Origin: JANNSW01 sp031431235
GTDB taxonomy: Bacteria > Pseudomonadota > Alphaproteobacteria > Rhizobiales > Hyphomicrobiaceae
Length of the DNA stretch: 13,138 bases
Assembly (NCBI GenBank): GCA_031431235.1
Contig: JANPDA010000051.1
Location: forward strand, 1-13,138
Direction: 5' to 3'
Part shown: piece by piece, positions 1 to 7,798 of the stretch
How the letters are laid out: each line of letters begins with the position of its first letter
Position numbering within the stretch: position 1 is the stretch's first letter
Notes under the pieces: model-generated
The model's database searches: none
Told to the model about the DNA's origin: nothing
The model's input: the letters and a program-made list of their open reading frames with translations, nothing else
Position numbers and translations under genes: made by a program

Positions 1-660
1 CGTCGTGCAGGCGAGGCGATGCGCGTCGAACAGGCCGGCCAGCGCATAAGCGCACGAGAACTGGGTGCCGTTGATGAGGGCCAACCCTTCTTTCGCCCCG
101 AGCACGACGGGTTTGAGCCCTGCCGCTTTCAGAGCTTTGGCGGCCGGTTGCTGTTTTCCAGCGACACTCACCTCGCCTTCGCCGAGCATGGCTGCGGTCA
201 TGTGGGCAAGGGGAGCGAGATCGCCCGAGGCGCCCACCGACCCCTGCTGCGGCACCACCGGCAGGATGGCGCGTGCAAGCATCGCCTCGATCAGGTCGAT
301 CACTTCCGGCCGGATGCCCGAGGCGCCGCGCCCGAGCGAGACGATCTTCAGCGTCATCATCAGGCGCACGATCGCCTCGGGCGTTGCCGGACCGACGCCG
401 CAGCAATGGGAAAGGATCAGATTGCGCTGGAGTTTCGCCGTGTCCTCGGGCGGGATCTTGAACTGGGCGTTCTTGCCAAAGCCGGTGTTTACGCCATAGA
501 CGGGTTGGTCGCCTGCGGCAGCCTTGGCGACGATCATGGCCGCGGTTGCGACCGCCTCGGCACAACTCGGATCGAGCCGAGCCGGGACGCCGGTCCGATA
601 AACGATCTCCAGCTCTGCGAGTGTGACGCGGCCTGGCGTCAAGATGATCGGCTCAGGCAT
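1..660 (-). CDS. hutH: Histidine ammonia-lyase HutH (N-terminal 220 residues, cut by window edge)
   Basis: Histidine ammonia-lyase removes ammonia from L-histidine to give trans-urocanate, the first step of cytoplasmic histidine degradation. The visible part starts MPEPIILTPG and carries the family signature YGVNTGFG near residues 55-62 and GSVGASGDLAPL near 140-151. In that motif Ala144-Ser145-Gly146 cyclise to form the MIO electrophile; this is known for the family and the tripeptide is intact here. Only about the first 220 of roughly 510 residues are present, so the gene runs off the left end of the window. The start ATG at 660-658 has a GGAGG sequence about 5 nt upstream. It lies inside the end of hutI (ATGCCTGA overlap of 8 nt), so translation is probably coupled and the two genes form one leftward transcript. 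Identification is secure. Confidence 0.96.
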   Translation of the reverse strand, partial: MPEPIILTPGRVTLAELEIVYRTGVPARLDPSCAEAVATAAMIVAKAAAGDQPVYGVNTGFGKNAQFKIPPEDTAKLQRNLILSHCCGVGPATPEAIVRLMMTLKIVSLGRGASGIRPEVIDLIEAMLARAILPVVPQQGSVGASGDLAPLAHMTAAMLGEGEVSVAGKQQPAAKALKAAGLKPVVLGAKEGLALINGTQFSCAYALAGLFDAHRLACTT

Positions 661-1846
661 TTCCCCTCCAGACGCGTTTCCAAAGAGGATTGAAGCCGAT
701 GCGGTAGGCGAGCTCGGCCGGCTCGGCTACCTCCCAGATCGCCAGATCGCACCATTTGCCGCTGCCGAGCGTGCCGCATTCGGACCCGAGCCCCAGCGCA
801 TTCGCGCCATTGCGCGTGACGCCCGCCAAGGCTTCCTCCGGTGTCAAGCCGAACAAGGTGCAGGCCATGTTGATGGCGAGCAGCAGCGAGGTCAGCGGCG
901 AGGAGCCCGGATTGCAGTCGGTCGCAACCGCTATCGGCACGCCCGCGGCGCGCAAGGCCGCAACCGGGGGCTTCTGCTTTTCCTTGATGAAGTAGAACGC
1001 GCCCGGCAGCAGCACCGCAACGGTTCCGGCAGCCCTCATGGCGGCAATTCCGGCCTCGTCCAGATACTCGATATGGTCCGCCGAGAGCGCCGCGAACTCA
1101 CCAGCCGCCATCGCGGCGCCGCCCAGATTGGACAGCTGCTCGGCATGGATCTTGACCGGGAGACCGAGCGCCTTTGCCGCCGCAAACACCCGCCGTGTCT
1201 GCCCGACCGAGAAGGCGATGCCCTCGGTGAAGGCGTCGACCGCGTCCGCCGAGCCTTCGCGGTGTGCGAGCGGGAGCTGGCGCTCGATCACGTCGGCGAT
1301 GTAGGCGTCCTTGTCGGTTGCGCCGGGCGGCATGGCGTGCGCGCCCAGATGGGTGGTGCGGATGGTCACGGGACGCAGCTGACCGAGGCGCCGTGCGGCG
1401 CGAAGCATCTTCGCCTCGTTCTCGGCATCGAGACCGTAGCCCGACTTGATCTCGACGGTGGTCGCGCCTTCGCCGATCAACGCGTCGAGCCGGGGCAGGC
1501 TTTGCCGGACGAGCTCGTCCTCGCTCGCCGCGCGCACGGCCTTCACCGTCGAGACGATGCCACCACCGGCGCGCGCGACCTCCTCGTAGCTCGCGCCTTC
1601 GAGCCGCATCCGCCATTCGTTGGCACGGTTGCCGGCGTGGACGATGTGAGTGTGGCAATCGACGAGGCCTGGCGTGACGAGCCGGCCGGAGCAGTCGATC
1701 GTGCGGGCAGCACTTGGAGCGTCCACTGCCGGGCCAGTGAAGATGATACGCCCGGCTTTGGCTGCGATGGCCCAGCCCTCTCGAGCGGGGGTCTCCGGCT
1801 CACCGGTCCAGAGCAATCCGTTGATGACGAGGAGATCGGCTTGCAT
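653..1846 (-). CDS. hutI: Imidazolonepropionase HutI
   Basis: HutI hydrolyses 4-imidazolone-5-propionate to N-formimino-L-glutamate, the third step of histidine degradation. The predicted protein is 397 residues, normal for the family. It is an amidohydrolase-superfamily TIM barrel with its metal-binding residues in place: HTH at residues 65-67 (in VDCHTHIVHAGNR), His234 in KIHAEQLSNLGG, His258, and Asp310 in ATDCNPGSSP, a HutI hallmark. I chose the start at 1846 (MQADLLVING). An in-frame ATG at 1915 would add 23 residues with no family similarity and would run into the start of the divergent hutF. No strong Shine-Dalgarno is visible before 1846. The stop overlaps the hutH start by 8 nt, consistent with a hutIH transcription unit. 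Confidence in function is high and in the start moderate. Confidence 0.95.
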   Translation of the reverse strand: MQADLLVINGLLWTGEPETPAREGWAIAAKAGRIIFTGPAVDAPSAARTIDCSGRLVTPGLVDCHTHIVHAGNRANEWRMRLEGASYEEVARAGGGIVSTVKAVRAASEDELVRQSLPRLDALIGEGATTVEIKSGYGLDAENEAKMLRAARRLGQLRPVTIRTTHLGAHAMPPGATDKDAYIADVIERQLPLAHREGSADAVDAFTEGIAFSVGQTRRVFAAAKALGLPVKIHAEQLSNLGGAAMAAGEFAALSADHIEYLDEAGIAAMRAAGTVAVLLPGAFYFIKEKQKPPVAALRAAGVPIAVATDCNPGSSPLTSLLLAINMACTLFGLTPEEALAGVTRNGANALGLGSECGTLGSGKWCDLAIWEVAEPAELAYRIGFNPLWKRVWRGNA

Positions 1847-1907
1847 GACGCAGCTTGGCCCACGCTCGGTTTTGCCAATAGATGGGACGTAACGACGGGA
1901 GGCCAAG

Positions 1908-3266
1908 ATGGGCAAGCTCTATTTCGATGCAGCGCTGCTGCCGGGCGGGTGGTCGGAGCAAGTGTCGATCGAGACCGACGGCAGCGGGATCGTCACCAGC
2001 ATTTCCACCGGCGCGAGCGCGAAGGGCGCAGACGAGCGCGCGGGCGTCGGGTTGCCGGGTCTTCCCAATCTGCACAGCCATGCCTTTCAACGCGGCATGG
2101 CGGGGCTTGCCGAGACGCGGGGCGCCGAGCGCGACAGCTTCTGGACCTGGCGGCAAGTCATGTACGGCTTCCTCGAGCGCATGACGCCTGAGGATGTGGA
2201 AGCTATCGCGGCGGGGCTCTATGCCGAGATGCTGGAAGCGGGCTTCACGTCCGTTGCCGAGTTCCACTATCTCCACCATGCAGCCGATGGGTCCTGGTAC
2301 GACGATCCGGCCGAGATGGCGGGACGGATCGCGGCGGCGGCAGGGGCAACCGGGATCGGGCTGACGCTGCTGCCGGTGTTCTATGCCCAGGGCGGCTTCG
2401 GCGGGCAGGCGACACAGGCGCAACAGCGCCGGTTCGGGTCGAACGTGGACACCTTCGGCCGGCTGGTGGAAGCAGCCGAGCGGCATGTGAGGGGACTGCC
2501 TCATGCCACCGTCGGGATCGCGCCGCATTCATTGCGGGCAGTGACGCCGGAAAGCCTCGCCGCAGTGGTTGGCGCCGCGAGAACCGGGCCAGTCCACATC
2601 CATGTCGCCGAGCAGACGAAGGAGGTCGAGGACTGCCTGGCCTGGTCGGGCCAGCGGCCGGTCGAATGGCTGCTCGCGCACCAGGACGTGGCGCAACGCT
2701 GGTGCCTCATTCATGCGACCCACATGACGGCGGCAGAGTCGAAGGCGTTGGCCGCGAGCGGGGCGATCGCCGGGCTCTGCCCGCAGACGGAAGCCAATCT
2801 GGGCGATGGCATCTTCGAGGGTGCAGCCTATCTCGCTGCGGCCGGGCGCTTCGGCATCGGCACCGACAGCCATATCCGGGTGGATGTGGCCGAGGAGATC
2901 CGCACGCTCGAGTACAGTCAGCGGCTGCGCGACCGTGCGCGCAACGTGCTGGCGGGCGAAGGGCTCTCCACGGGACGGCGGCTCTATGGTGACGCACTCG
3001 CGGGCGGCGCGCAGGCCCTCGCCCGCACGACCGGGGCTCTCGCGACGGGCCACATCGCCGACATCGTCGCCCTCGATCCGGACCATCCCGCGCTGGTTGG
3101 GCGCAGCGGCGACCGGTTGCTCGACAGCTGGCTGTTCTCGGGCGACCGCACGTGCGTCGAGTCCGTCTGGGTCGCCGGCCGCAAGGTCGTGAGTGAGGGG
3201 CGTCACGTCGCCAGGACGGCGATTGCGCCGCGCTTTGCCGCTGCCATGAAGCGGCTCGGGGTTTGA
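1908..3266 (+). CDS. hutF: Formimidoylglutamate deiminase HutF
   Basis: HutF converts N-formimino-L-glutamate to N-formyl-L-glutamate and ammonia. Its presence shows that this organism uses the deiminase/deformylase branch of histidine degradation (HutF then HutG) rather than direct HutG-type hydrolysis to formamide. The protein is 452 residues, the usual length. It shows the amidohydrolase metal set of HutF: His56 and His58 in NLHSHAFQRG, His232 in HIHVAEQTKEVEDC, His269 in IHATHM and Asp320 in GTDSH. Gln61, Arg82 and Tyr121 also fall at or near positions known to bind substrate in characterised HutF. The ATG at 1908 is preceded by GGGAGG about 5 nt upstream. The gene is divergent from hutI across 61 bp, where both promoters must sit; I saw no convincing HutC palindrome there. 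It ends 9 bp before the convergent amidohydrolase gene. Confidence 0.96.
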   Translation: MGKLYFDAALLPGGWSEQVSIETDGSGIVTSISTGASAKGADERAGVGLPGLPNLHSHAFQRGMAGLAETRGAERDSFWTWRQVMYGFLERMTPEDVEAIAAGLYAEMLEAGFTSVAEFHYLHHAADGSWYDDPAEMAGRIAAAAGATGIGLTLLPVFYAQGGFGGQATQAQQRRFGSNVDTFGRLVEAAERHVRGLPHATVGIAPHSLRAVTPESLAAVVGAARTGPVHIHVAEQTKEVEDCLAWSGQRPVEWLLAHQDVAQRWCLIHATHMTAAESKALAASGAIAGLCPQTEANLGDGIFEGAAYLAAAGRFGIGTDSHIRVDVAEEIRTLEYSQRLRDRARNVLAGEGLSTGRRLYGDALAGGAQALARTTGALATGHIADIVALDPDHPALVGRSGDRLLDSWLFSGDRTCVESVWVAGRKVVSEGRHVARTAIAPRFAAAMKRLGV

Positions 3267-3275
3267 AACCGGTCG

Positions 3276-4748
3276 TCAGCCGGCGATCGGGAAGCTCGCT
3301 TGGAACAGCTGCTCGGGTGCCGGGCGACCGGGTGCCCGGTCCTGGTGGCTCGCCATGAGCTTTGCCATCAAGCGCTCGGCCTCGCGGGCGAGCATCGCCT
3401 CGTCGACGCCGAGCACATGGCCGTCCGCCAGCACCTGCCGACCGTCGACGAAGCTCGCGACAAAATCCCGCCCCGAGCCGGCGAGCAGCATGGTCTTGAT
3501 CGGGTCGACGACCGGGCCGAGGTGAAATCCCGAGAGGTCGAACACGGTAATGTCAGCTTTGGCGCCGGGCACGAGCCGACCGAGATCGCCACGGCCGAGC
3601 GCTCTGGCTCCGCCCAGTGTCGCGGCTGTGTAGAATTCGGCTGCGCTCGAAGCCTCGCGCCGGCCTTCCATGATCCGCGCGATCGAAAGTCCCTGGCGCA
3701 TGTTGTCGACGAGGTCGGGAGGATGGGTATCGGTGCCGAGCGCGAGCCCGACCCCATGCGAGCGCAGCCGGCCGAACGAGTCGAGCGCCTCGCCATCGCG
3801 CGCGAACACGATCGGACAATGCACGACAGTCGTGCCCGACGTGGCGAGGCGTTCCAGGTCCGCGCCGCCCCGCACCGACACCTGTGGATGGCCGCTCAGG
3901 TAGATCCCATGCGGCAGGATCGCGCGTGGACCGAGCAGGCCGTGGCGCTCCAGCAGTCCGAGCGGGGTCGTGCCGTGCAGTGCCACGACCGCCTCGAATT
4001 CGTAGACCGATTGGCAGCAATGCAGCCGCACCGGCACGCCGAGCTCGCGCGAAGCAGCCCCGGTGCGGGCGATCAACCCGGCGGTGCAGGTCTCGATCCG
4101 GTCGGGCAGCAGCGCTCCGCGGACGAGGCCGCCGTGGGCGCCGTCGAAATCGGCGATGAAGCGGATCGCCGCCTCGAGGCCGGTGAGGCCGCGCGGCTCG
4201 TCGAAATGGCGGGCGAGGCTGCCGTCGGCGCGCTGGTAGGTGAGGCCGCTCATATAGCAGGGGCCGAGATAGGTTCTGAGGCCGAGCTCGCCGGCCAGCG
4301 CAGCGATGCCCGCCATCTCGTCATAGCTTTCGGCCCAGGCGCGATAGGTCATCGACGTGATCGGCATCGCGGTGGTGATGCCGTTGCGGATCAGCGAGAC
4401 GAAGGCGTGCCGGTATTTGAGGATCTGCTCCGCGGCCGAGTAGGCGTCGCGCGGGCCGGCGTGCAGATAGTCTTCACTCCAGACGCGGCCCAGCTGCCGC
4501 TCCGAGCCGTTGTCGAAGGTCAGCACGGTCGAATCGATGTCGCCGAGCGCATCGAGGTCGATGAAGCCAGGACCGATCATGGCGCGACCGAAATCGAGCG
4601 TGCGATCGGTTTCACCAGCGAAGCGCTGTCCCACAAATTCGATGCGGTCGCCCGCATAGACGACCTCGCCCTGGCGCCAGATCACATGGCCGCGGCCGTC
4701 GAAGCCGATCACGTAGTCGGCTTTCAGCCGTGTCCGAGGTCCAGCCAC
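3276..4748 (-). CDS. Amidohydrolase-family protein (COG0402/chlorohydrolase-like) lacking the HxH motif
   Basis: This is a 490-residue amidohydrolase-superfamily protein related to chlorohydrolase/SsnA-type deaminases; its substrate is unknown. The N-terminal beta-sandwich (VIWRQGEVVYAGDRIEFVG) and the lead-in IGPGFID are typical. The expected metal motif after it (HxH) is replaced by DLDALGDID at residues 64-72. Other metal-site positions look kept: His243 in RLHCCQS, His280 in LPHGIY and Asp340 in GTDTHPPD. The C-terminal segment GRLVPGAKADITVFDLSG is standard for the family. The start is probably GTG at 4748, with GGAG 8-9 nt upstream, 4 nt after the stop of the upstream amidohydrolase. 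An ATG at 4850 is possible but lies deep inside that upstream gene. The overlapping TGATG at the junction is out of frame and would give only a 9-codon product. It is likely co-transcribed with the gene at 4753-5964. Confidence 0.88.
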   Translation of the reverse strand: MAGPRTRLKADYVIGFDGRGHVIWRQGEVVYAGDRIEFVGQRFAGETDRTLDFGRAMIGPGFIDLDALGDIDSTVLTFDNGSERQLGRVWSEDYLHAGPRDAYSAAEQILKYRHAFVSLIRNGITTAMPITSMTYRAWAESYDEMAGIAALAGELGLRTYLGPCYMSGLTYQRADGSLARHFDEPRGLTGLEAAIRFIADFDGAHGGLVRGALLPDRIETCTAGLIARTGAASRELGVPVRLHCCQSVYEFEAVVALHGTTPLGLLERHGLLGPRAILPHGIYLSGHPQVSVRGGADLERLATSGTTVVHCPIVFARDGEALDSFGRLRSHGVGLALGTDTHPPDLVDNMRQGLSIARIMEGRREASSAAEFYTAATLGGARALGRGDLGRLVPGAKADITVFDLSGFHLGPVVDPIKTMLLAGSGRDFVASFVDGRQVLADGHVLGVDEAMLAREAERLMAKLMASHQDRAPGRPAPEQLFQASFPIAG

Positions 4749-4752
4749 GCCA

Positions 4753-5964
4753 TCAGCTCCGTGCGACGGTGCCGATGAAGGCGCCGTCGCGGGCGACGAT
4801 CCTTCCGGCTTTGACGACGATGCGCTCGTGCGGACGGCGGACCATCGCATCCTGCGTGTTCTCGGCCTTCACCAGCACGAAATCGGCGGGACACCCGACC
4901 TCCAGCCCATAGTCCGCGATGCCGAGCGCGCGTGCGGCCGAATGGGTCACGGCATCGAGCGCGCCCAGCAGCTCGTGATCCTTGCCCCAGTCGAAGCGGT
5001 AGGCGAGCAACCAGGCACGCTCGAGCGCGTCGCCATTGCCCATCGGCGACCAGGCGTCGCGGATGCCATCGGACCCGCAGCAGACGTTGACGCCATGGCC
5101 CCGCAGAAAGGCGACCGGCGGCACGGCAATGTCGGCCGGCGCCGAGGTCATCAGCGAGATGCGCAAGTCCGCGAGCCGGCGGGCGACCGGCTCGATCCGC
5201 TCCAATGACAGCATGCCGAGGCAATAGGCGTGGCTGATCATCACCCGGCCCGCGAGGCCCGAGCCGGCTGTGAAATCGGCGATGCGCTCGATCTGCCAGA
5301 CTCCGAGGTCGCCGGGATCGTGCAGGTGGATGTCGATGCCTGAGCCATTGCGCTCGGCCATGGCGAAGATGGTGCGGAGCTGGCCGATCGGATCCTTGTC
5401 GATGCCGGCCGGATCGAGCCCGCCGACTGTCTCGACGCCGAGCTTCAGCGCTGCCTCCATCAACTCGGCCGTTCCGGGCACGGTCAGAAGGCCGGTCTGG
5501 GGGAAAGCGACGAGTTGCAGATCGGCTGCTCCCCGGAAATCCTCGCGCAAGGCGAGCATTGCCTCGACATGGCGCAGGCCCACGTCCGGCGCGATGTCGA
5601 TGTGGGAGCGCACATGGAGCGAGCCGCCCGCGATCATGCTCCGCAGCAGCGCGCCCGCGCGCTTCCCGATCGGCACGTCGAGGCCGGCGAGCACCCGACG
5701 CTCGTTGGCGATAAAGCCGGCGAGGTCGGGTCCCGCCGTGTTCGCCCGCCAAGGTTCGCCCCATAGCGTCTTGTCGAGATGGACATGGGCTTCGACAAGG
5801 GCGGGAAGAAGGACGTGGCCGGAGGCGTCGAGCGTGGGTGTGCTGGCGCTCTCGACCGGCGCAATCGCCGCAATCCGACCGGCACGGATCGTCAGGTCGA
5901 CGCTATCGCCCGCGATCGTCCGGGCGTGGCGGACGACCAGATCGGCGGTGGTGTGGCTGTGCAT
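4753..5964 (-). CDS. Cytosine deaminase/AtzC-like amidohydrolase
   Basis: This 403-residue protein belongs to the cytosine-deaminase/AtzC branch of the amidohydrolase superfamily, whose members deaminate or hydrolyse N-heterocyclic compounds. The metal ligands expected from CodA are visible: His60 and His62 in EAHVHLDKT, His213 (or His215) in DIHLHDPGD, His245 in ISHAYCLG and Asp299 in GSDGIRDAW. The HLDKT motif and the SDGIRDAWSPMGNGD segment are typical of this branch and not of HutI/HutF-type enzymes. The start ATG at 5964 has GAGAGG about 5 nt upstream. It is the first gene of a leftward pair; the second gene begins 4 nt after its stop, so translational coupling is likely. Its place next to hutF may mean a role in breakdown of imidazoles or related nitrogen heterocycles, but this is inference. 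The exact substrate cannot be read from the sequence. Confidence 0.9.
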   Translation of the reverse strand: MHSHTTADLVVRHARTIAGDSVDLTIRAGRIAAIAPVESASTPTLDASGHVLLPALVEAHVHLDKTLWGEPWRANTAGPDLAGFIANERRVLAGLDVPIGKRAGALLRSMIAGGSLHVRSHIDIAPDVGLRHVEAMLALREDFRGAADLQLVAFPQTGLLTVPGTAELMEAALKLGVETVGGLDPAGIDKDPIGQLRTIFAMAERNGSGIDIHLHDPGDLGVWQIERIADFTAGSGLAGRVMISHAYCLGMLSLERIEPVARRLADLRISLMTSAPADIAVPPVAFLRGHGVNVCCGSDGIRDAWSPMGNGDALERAWLLAYRFDWGKDHELLGALDAVTHSAARALGIADYGLEVGCPADFVLVKAENTQDAMVRRPHERIVVKAGRIVARDGAFIGTVARS

Positions 5965-6098
5965 TCGTGCCTCTCGAGATCACGGCAACGGCAGCTTATC
6001 CGTGCTCGCTCGCAGCGCCAAGAAAACCCTTCCTCGACCACGGGCACGCCACCACGCCTCATGGACATTCCCAAGCGGCGTCGATAAGCACACGCCCC

Positions 6099-6680
6099 AT
6101 GCTTCGCGCCCTCTATGATCGAACGATCGCTCTTTCCGAAAGCCGCCATGCACCCTGGGTGCTGGCGGCGGTTTCATTTGCCGAGAGCTCGTTCTTTCCC
6201 ATTCCTCCCGACGTGATGCTGGTGCCGATGTCGCTCGCGCGACCCCAGCGGGCCTGGTTCTACGCCGGGATCTGCACGGTCGCCTCGGTGCTCGGCGGCC
6301 TGCTCGGCTATGCGATCGGTGCGCTGCTCTACGATACGCTCGGTCAGTGGGTGATCGGGCTCTATGGCTACGGCAACCACATCGAGGAGTTCCGAGCGCT
6401 CTATCAGAAGTGGGGCGCGTGGATCATCCTGATCAAGGGCGTGACGCCGATCCCCTACAAGATCGTCACGATTGCGAGCGGGATCGCCGGCTACAGCCTG
6501 TTCTGGTTCATCGTGCTGTCGTGCATCACGCGGGGCATCCGCTTCTTTCTGGTCGCGGGCATCCTGCACCATTTCGGCGACGGCATCCGCGTCTTCATCG
6601 AGCGCCATCTCACGCTTGCCGCAATCATCATGGTGGTGTCGATCGTGGGTGGGTTCGCATTGGTGAAGCTGCTGATCTGA
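6099..6680 (+). CDS. YqaA family (DedA/SNARE-associated-like) inner-membrane protein
   Basis: This is a 193-residue integral membrane protein of the YqaA family, a short branch of the DedA/VTT superfamily whose members act in lipid transport or membrane homeostasis. It shows the N-terminal re-entrant segment AAVSFAESSFFPIPPDVML near residues 23-41, the central GVTPIPYKIVTIASG motif near 114-128 that corresponds to the DedA proline/basic signature, and hydrophobic spans at about 57-79, 130-155 and 172-192. The first ATG fitting the family is at 6099 (MLRALYDRTI). No good Shine-Dalgarno precedes it, so the start is less certain than the function. dsbB follows after 10 nt, and this pairing recurs in alphaproteobacteria. 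The 134 bp upstream, shared with the divergent amidohydrolase gene, shows no clear promoter motif. Confidence 0.9.
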   Translation: MLRALYDRTIALSESRHAPWVLAAVSFAESSFFPIPPDVMLVPMSLARPQRAWFYAGICTVASVLGGLLGYAIGALLYDTLGQWVIGLYGYGNHIEEFRALYQKWGAWIILIKGVTPIPYKIVTIASGIAGYSLFWFIVLSCITRGIRFFLVAGILHHFGDGIRVFIERHLTLAAIIMVVSIVGGFALVKLLI

Positions 6681-6690
6681 GGAGATCTCG

Positions 6691-7221
6691 ATGACCACAG
6701 GCAGCCTTCGCATTGCGCCGGGCGGGCTGGCGGCGGAAGCGCTGTTTGCACTGTTCGCGCTCGCCAGTGCGGGAGTGCTGGGAACGGCGCTCGCCTTCGA
6801 GCATCTGGGCGGCCTGCAGCCTTGCCCGCTCTGTCTGCAGCAGCGCATTGCCTATTATTTCGCGATCGCGATCGGGCTGATCGGGCTCGCGATGCTGCGC
6901 ACTGGCCGCAGGGGGTTCGCTGGCATCCTGATTGGGCTCGCCGCGGTCGGTTTTCTCGCCAACAGCGGGTTGGCAATCTATCATTCGGGCGTCGAATGGC
7001 ACTGGTGGCTGGGGCCGACCGATTGTGCCGGGGGCAGCGGAGTCTCGACCGGCTCGCTGATCGACAACCTGTCGACGACCAAAGTGGTGCGCTGCGACGA
7101 GGCGCAATGGCGGTTCCTGGGACTGTCGTTCGCGGGCTGGAACGTGCCGATCTCGCTCGGGCTCGCGGCGCTGGGGTTCGTTGCCGCAAGGCGGGCGCTG
7201 CAGGGGCCGGACGTGGAATAG
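6691..7221 (+). CDS. dsbB: Disulfide bond formation protein B
   Basis: DsbB is an inner-membrane protein that re-oxidises periplasmic DsbA and passes the electrons to quinone. The product is 176 residues with four predicted membrane spans (about 15-35, 53-70, 76-97 and 150-167). The first catalytic pair is Cys45 and Cys48 in QPCPLCLQQR, facing the periplasm after the first span. The second pair is Cys112 (PTDCAGG) and Cys135 (VRCDEAQWRFLGLSFAGWN) in the second periplasmic loop, followed by the usual W-N-x-P. The start ATG at 6691 has GAGGAG about 7 nt upstream and lies 10 nt after the YqaA gene, so the two are probably co-transcribed. No dsbA is present in the window. Confidence 0.94.
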   Translation: MTTGSLRIAPGGLAAEALFALFALASAGVLGTALAFEHLGGLQPCPLCLQQRIAYYFAIAIGLIGLAMLRTGRRGFAGILIGLAAVGFLANSGLAIYHSGVEWHWWLGPTDCAGGSGVSTGSLIDNLSTTKVVRCDEAQWRFLGLSFAGWNVPISLGLAALGFVAARRALQGPDVE

Positions 7222-7240
7222 CGATCGGGTGGCGACGTCC

Positions 7241-7798
7241 ATGGCCATCTGGTTCACCGCCGACACGCATTTCGGGCACGAGGCGATGGTCACTCTCGCC
7301 AATCGTCCCTTCCGCAGCGTGCTCGAGATGGACGCGGCGCTCATCACCAATTGGAACACGGCCGTCGCGTCGGGCGATACGGTCTGGCATCTGGGCGATT
7401 TCAGCCACCGCGCGAGCCTGGCCGCGCATGTCTACCGGGGGCGGCTGAACGGGCGGATCCACCTGATCGCGGGCAATCACGACGGCCGGATAGTCGAACG
7501 CGCTGCGCATCTGTTCGAATCGATTGGCACACTGCGCGAGATCGAGGTTGGCGGCCAGGCGATCGTGCTCTGCCACTATCCGATGATCGAATGGCCGGGC
7601 GCGTGGCGTGGAGCATGGCACCTCTACGGCCACGTGCATGGTCGCCTCGATGGTCAGCCCAACGGACTGAGCCTCGACGTCGGTGTCGACAGCCATGAGA
7701 TGCAGCCGGTCGGCCTGGAACGCGTGAAGCAGATCCTGGCCGGTCGCGTCAATCCGTTCAGGTCGTCACGCCGCCGTTTGCATCGGCCCGGCGAATGA
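7241..7798 (+). CDS. Small metallophosphoesterase
   Basis: This is a 185-residue calcineurin-like phosphoesterase. The full dinuclear metal-site motif series is visible in order: ADTHFGH (Asp8, His10), GDFSH (Asp53), GNHD (Asn79, His80), LCHYP (His112) and YGHVHG (His131, His133). This short subgroup (about 160-190 residues) is found in many bacteria, and its substrates are mostly unknown; cyclic nucleotides or phosphoesters are possible. I prefer ATG 7241 (MAIWFTADTH) because this subgroup starts just before the first metal motif. Longer in-frame starts (from 7181) would overlap dsbB and add residues with no family similarity. The gene lies 19 nt after dsbB and may share its transcript. Its last 33 bp overlap the 3' end of the convergent gene at 7766-8209. 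Confidence 0.88.
   Translation: MAIWFTADTHFGHEAMVTLANRPFRSVLEMDAALITNWNTAVASGDTVWHLGDFSHRASLAAHVYRGRLNGRIHLIAGNHDGRIVERAAHLFESIGTLREIEVGGQAIVLCHYPMIEWPGAWRGAWHLYGHVHGRLDGQPNGLSLDVGVDSHEMQPVGLERVKQILAGRVNPFRSSRRRLHRPGE

Noticed and set aside
1847..1907. HutC operator between hutI and hutF
   Set aside because: No GntR/HutC-like palindrome is visible in the 61 bp, although divergent promoters are expected there.
623..2191. Long rightward open frame (522 codons) opposite hutI
   Set aside because: It is the antisense shadow of hutI caused by GC-rich codon bias; the protein is Arg/Gly/Asp-rich with no family motif, while hutI on the other strand has a complete active site.
3267..3275. Intrinsic terminator between convergent hutF and the amidohydrolase gene
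   Set aside because: The gap is 9 bp; the short CCGG-containing pairing around it has no T-run.
3300..4778. Long rightward open frame (492 codons) opposite the HxH-less amidohydrolase
   Set aside because: It has low-complexity Glu/Arg/Ala composition and no recognisable domain; the opposite strand encodes a clear amidohydrolase fold.
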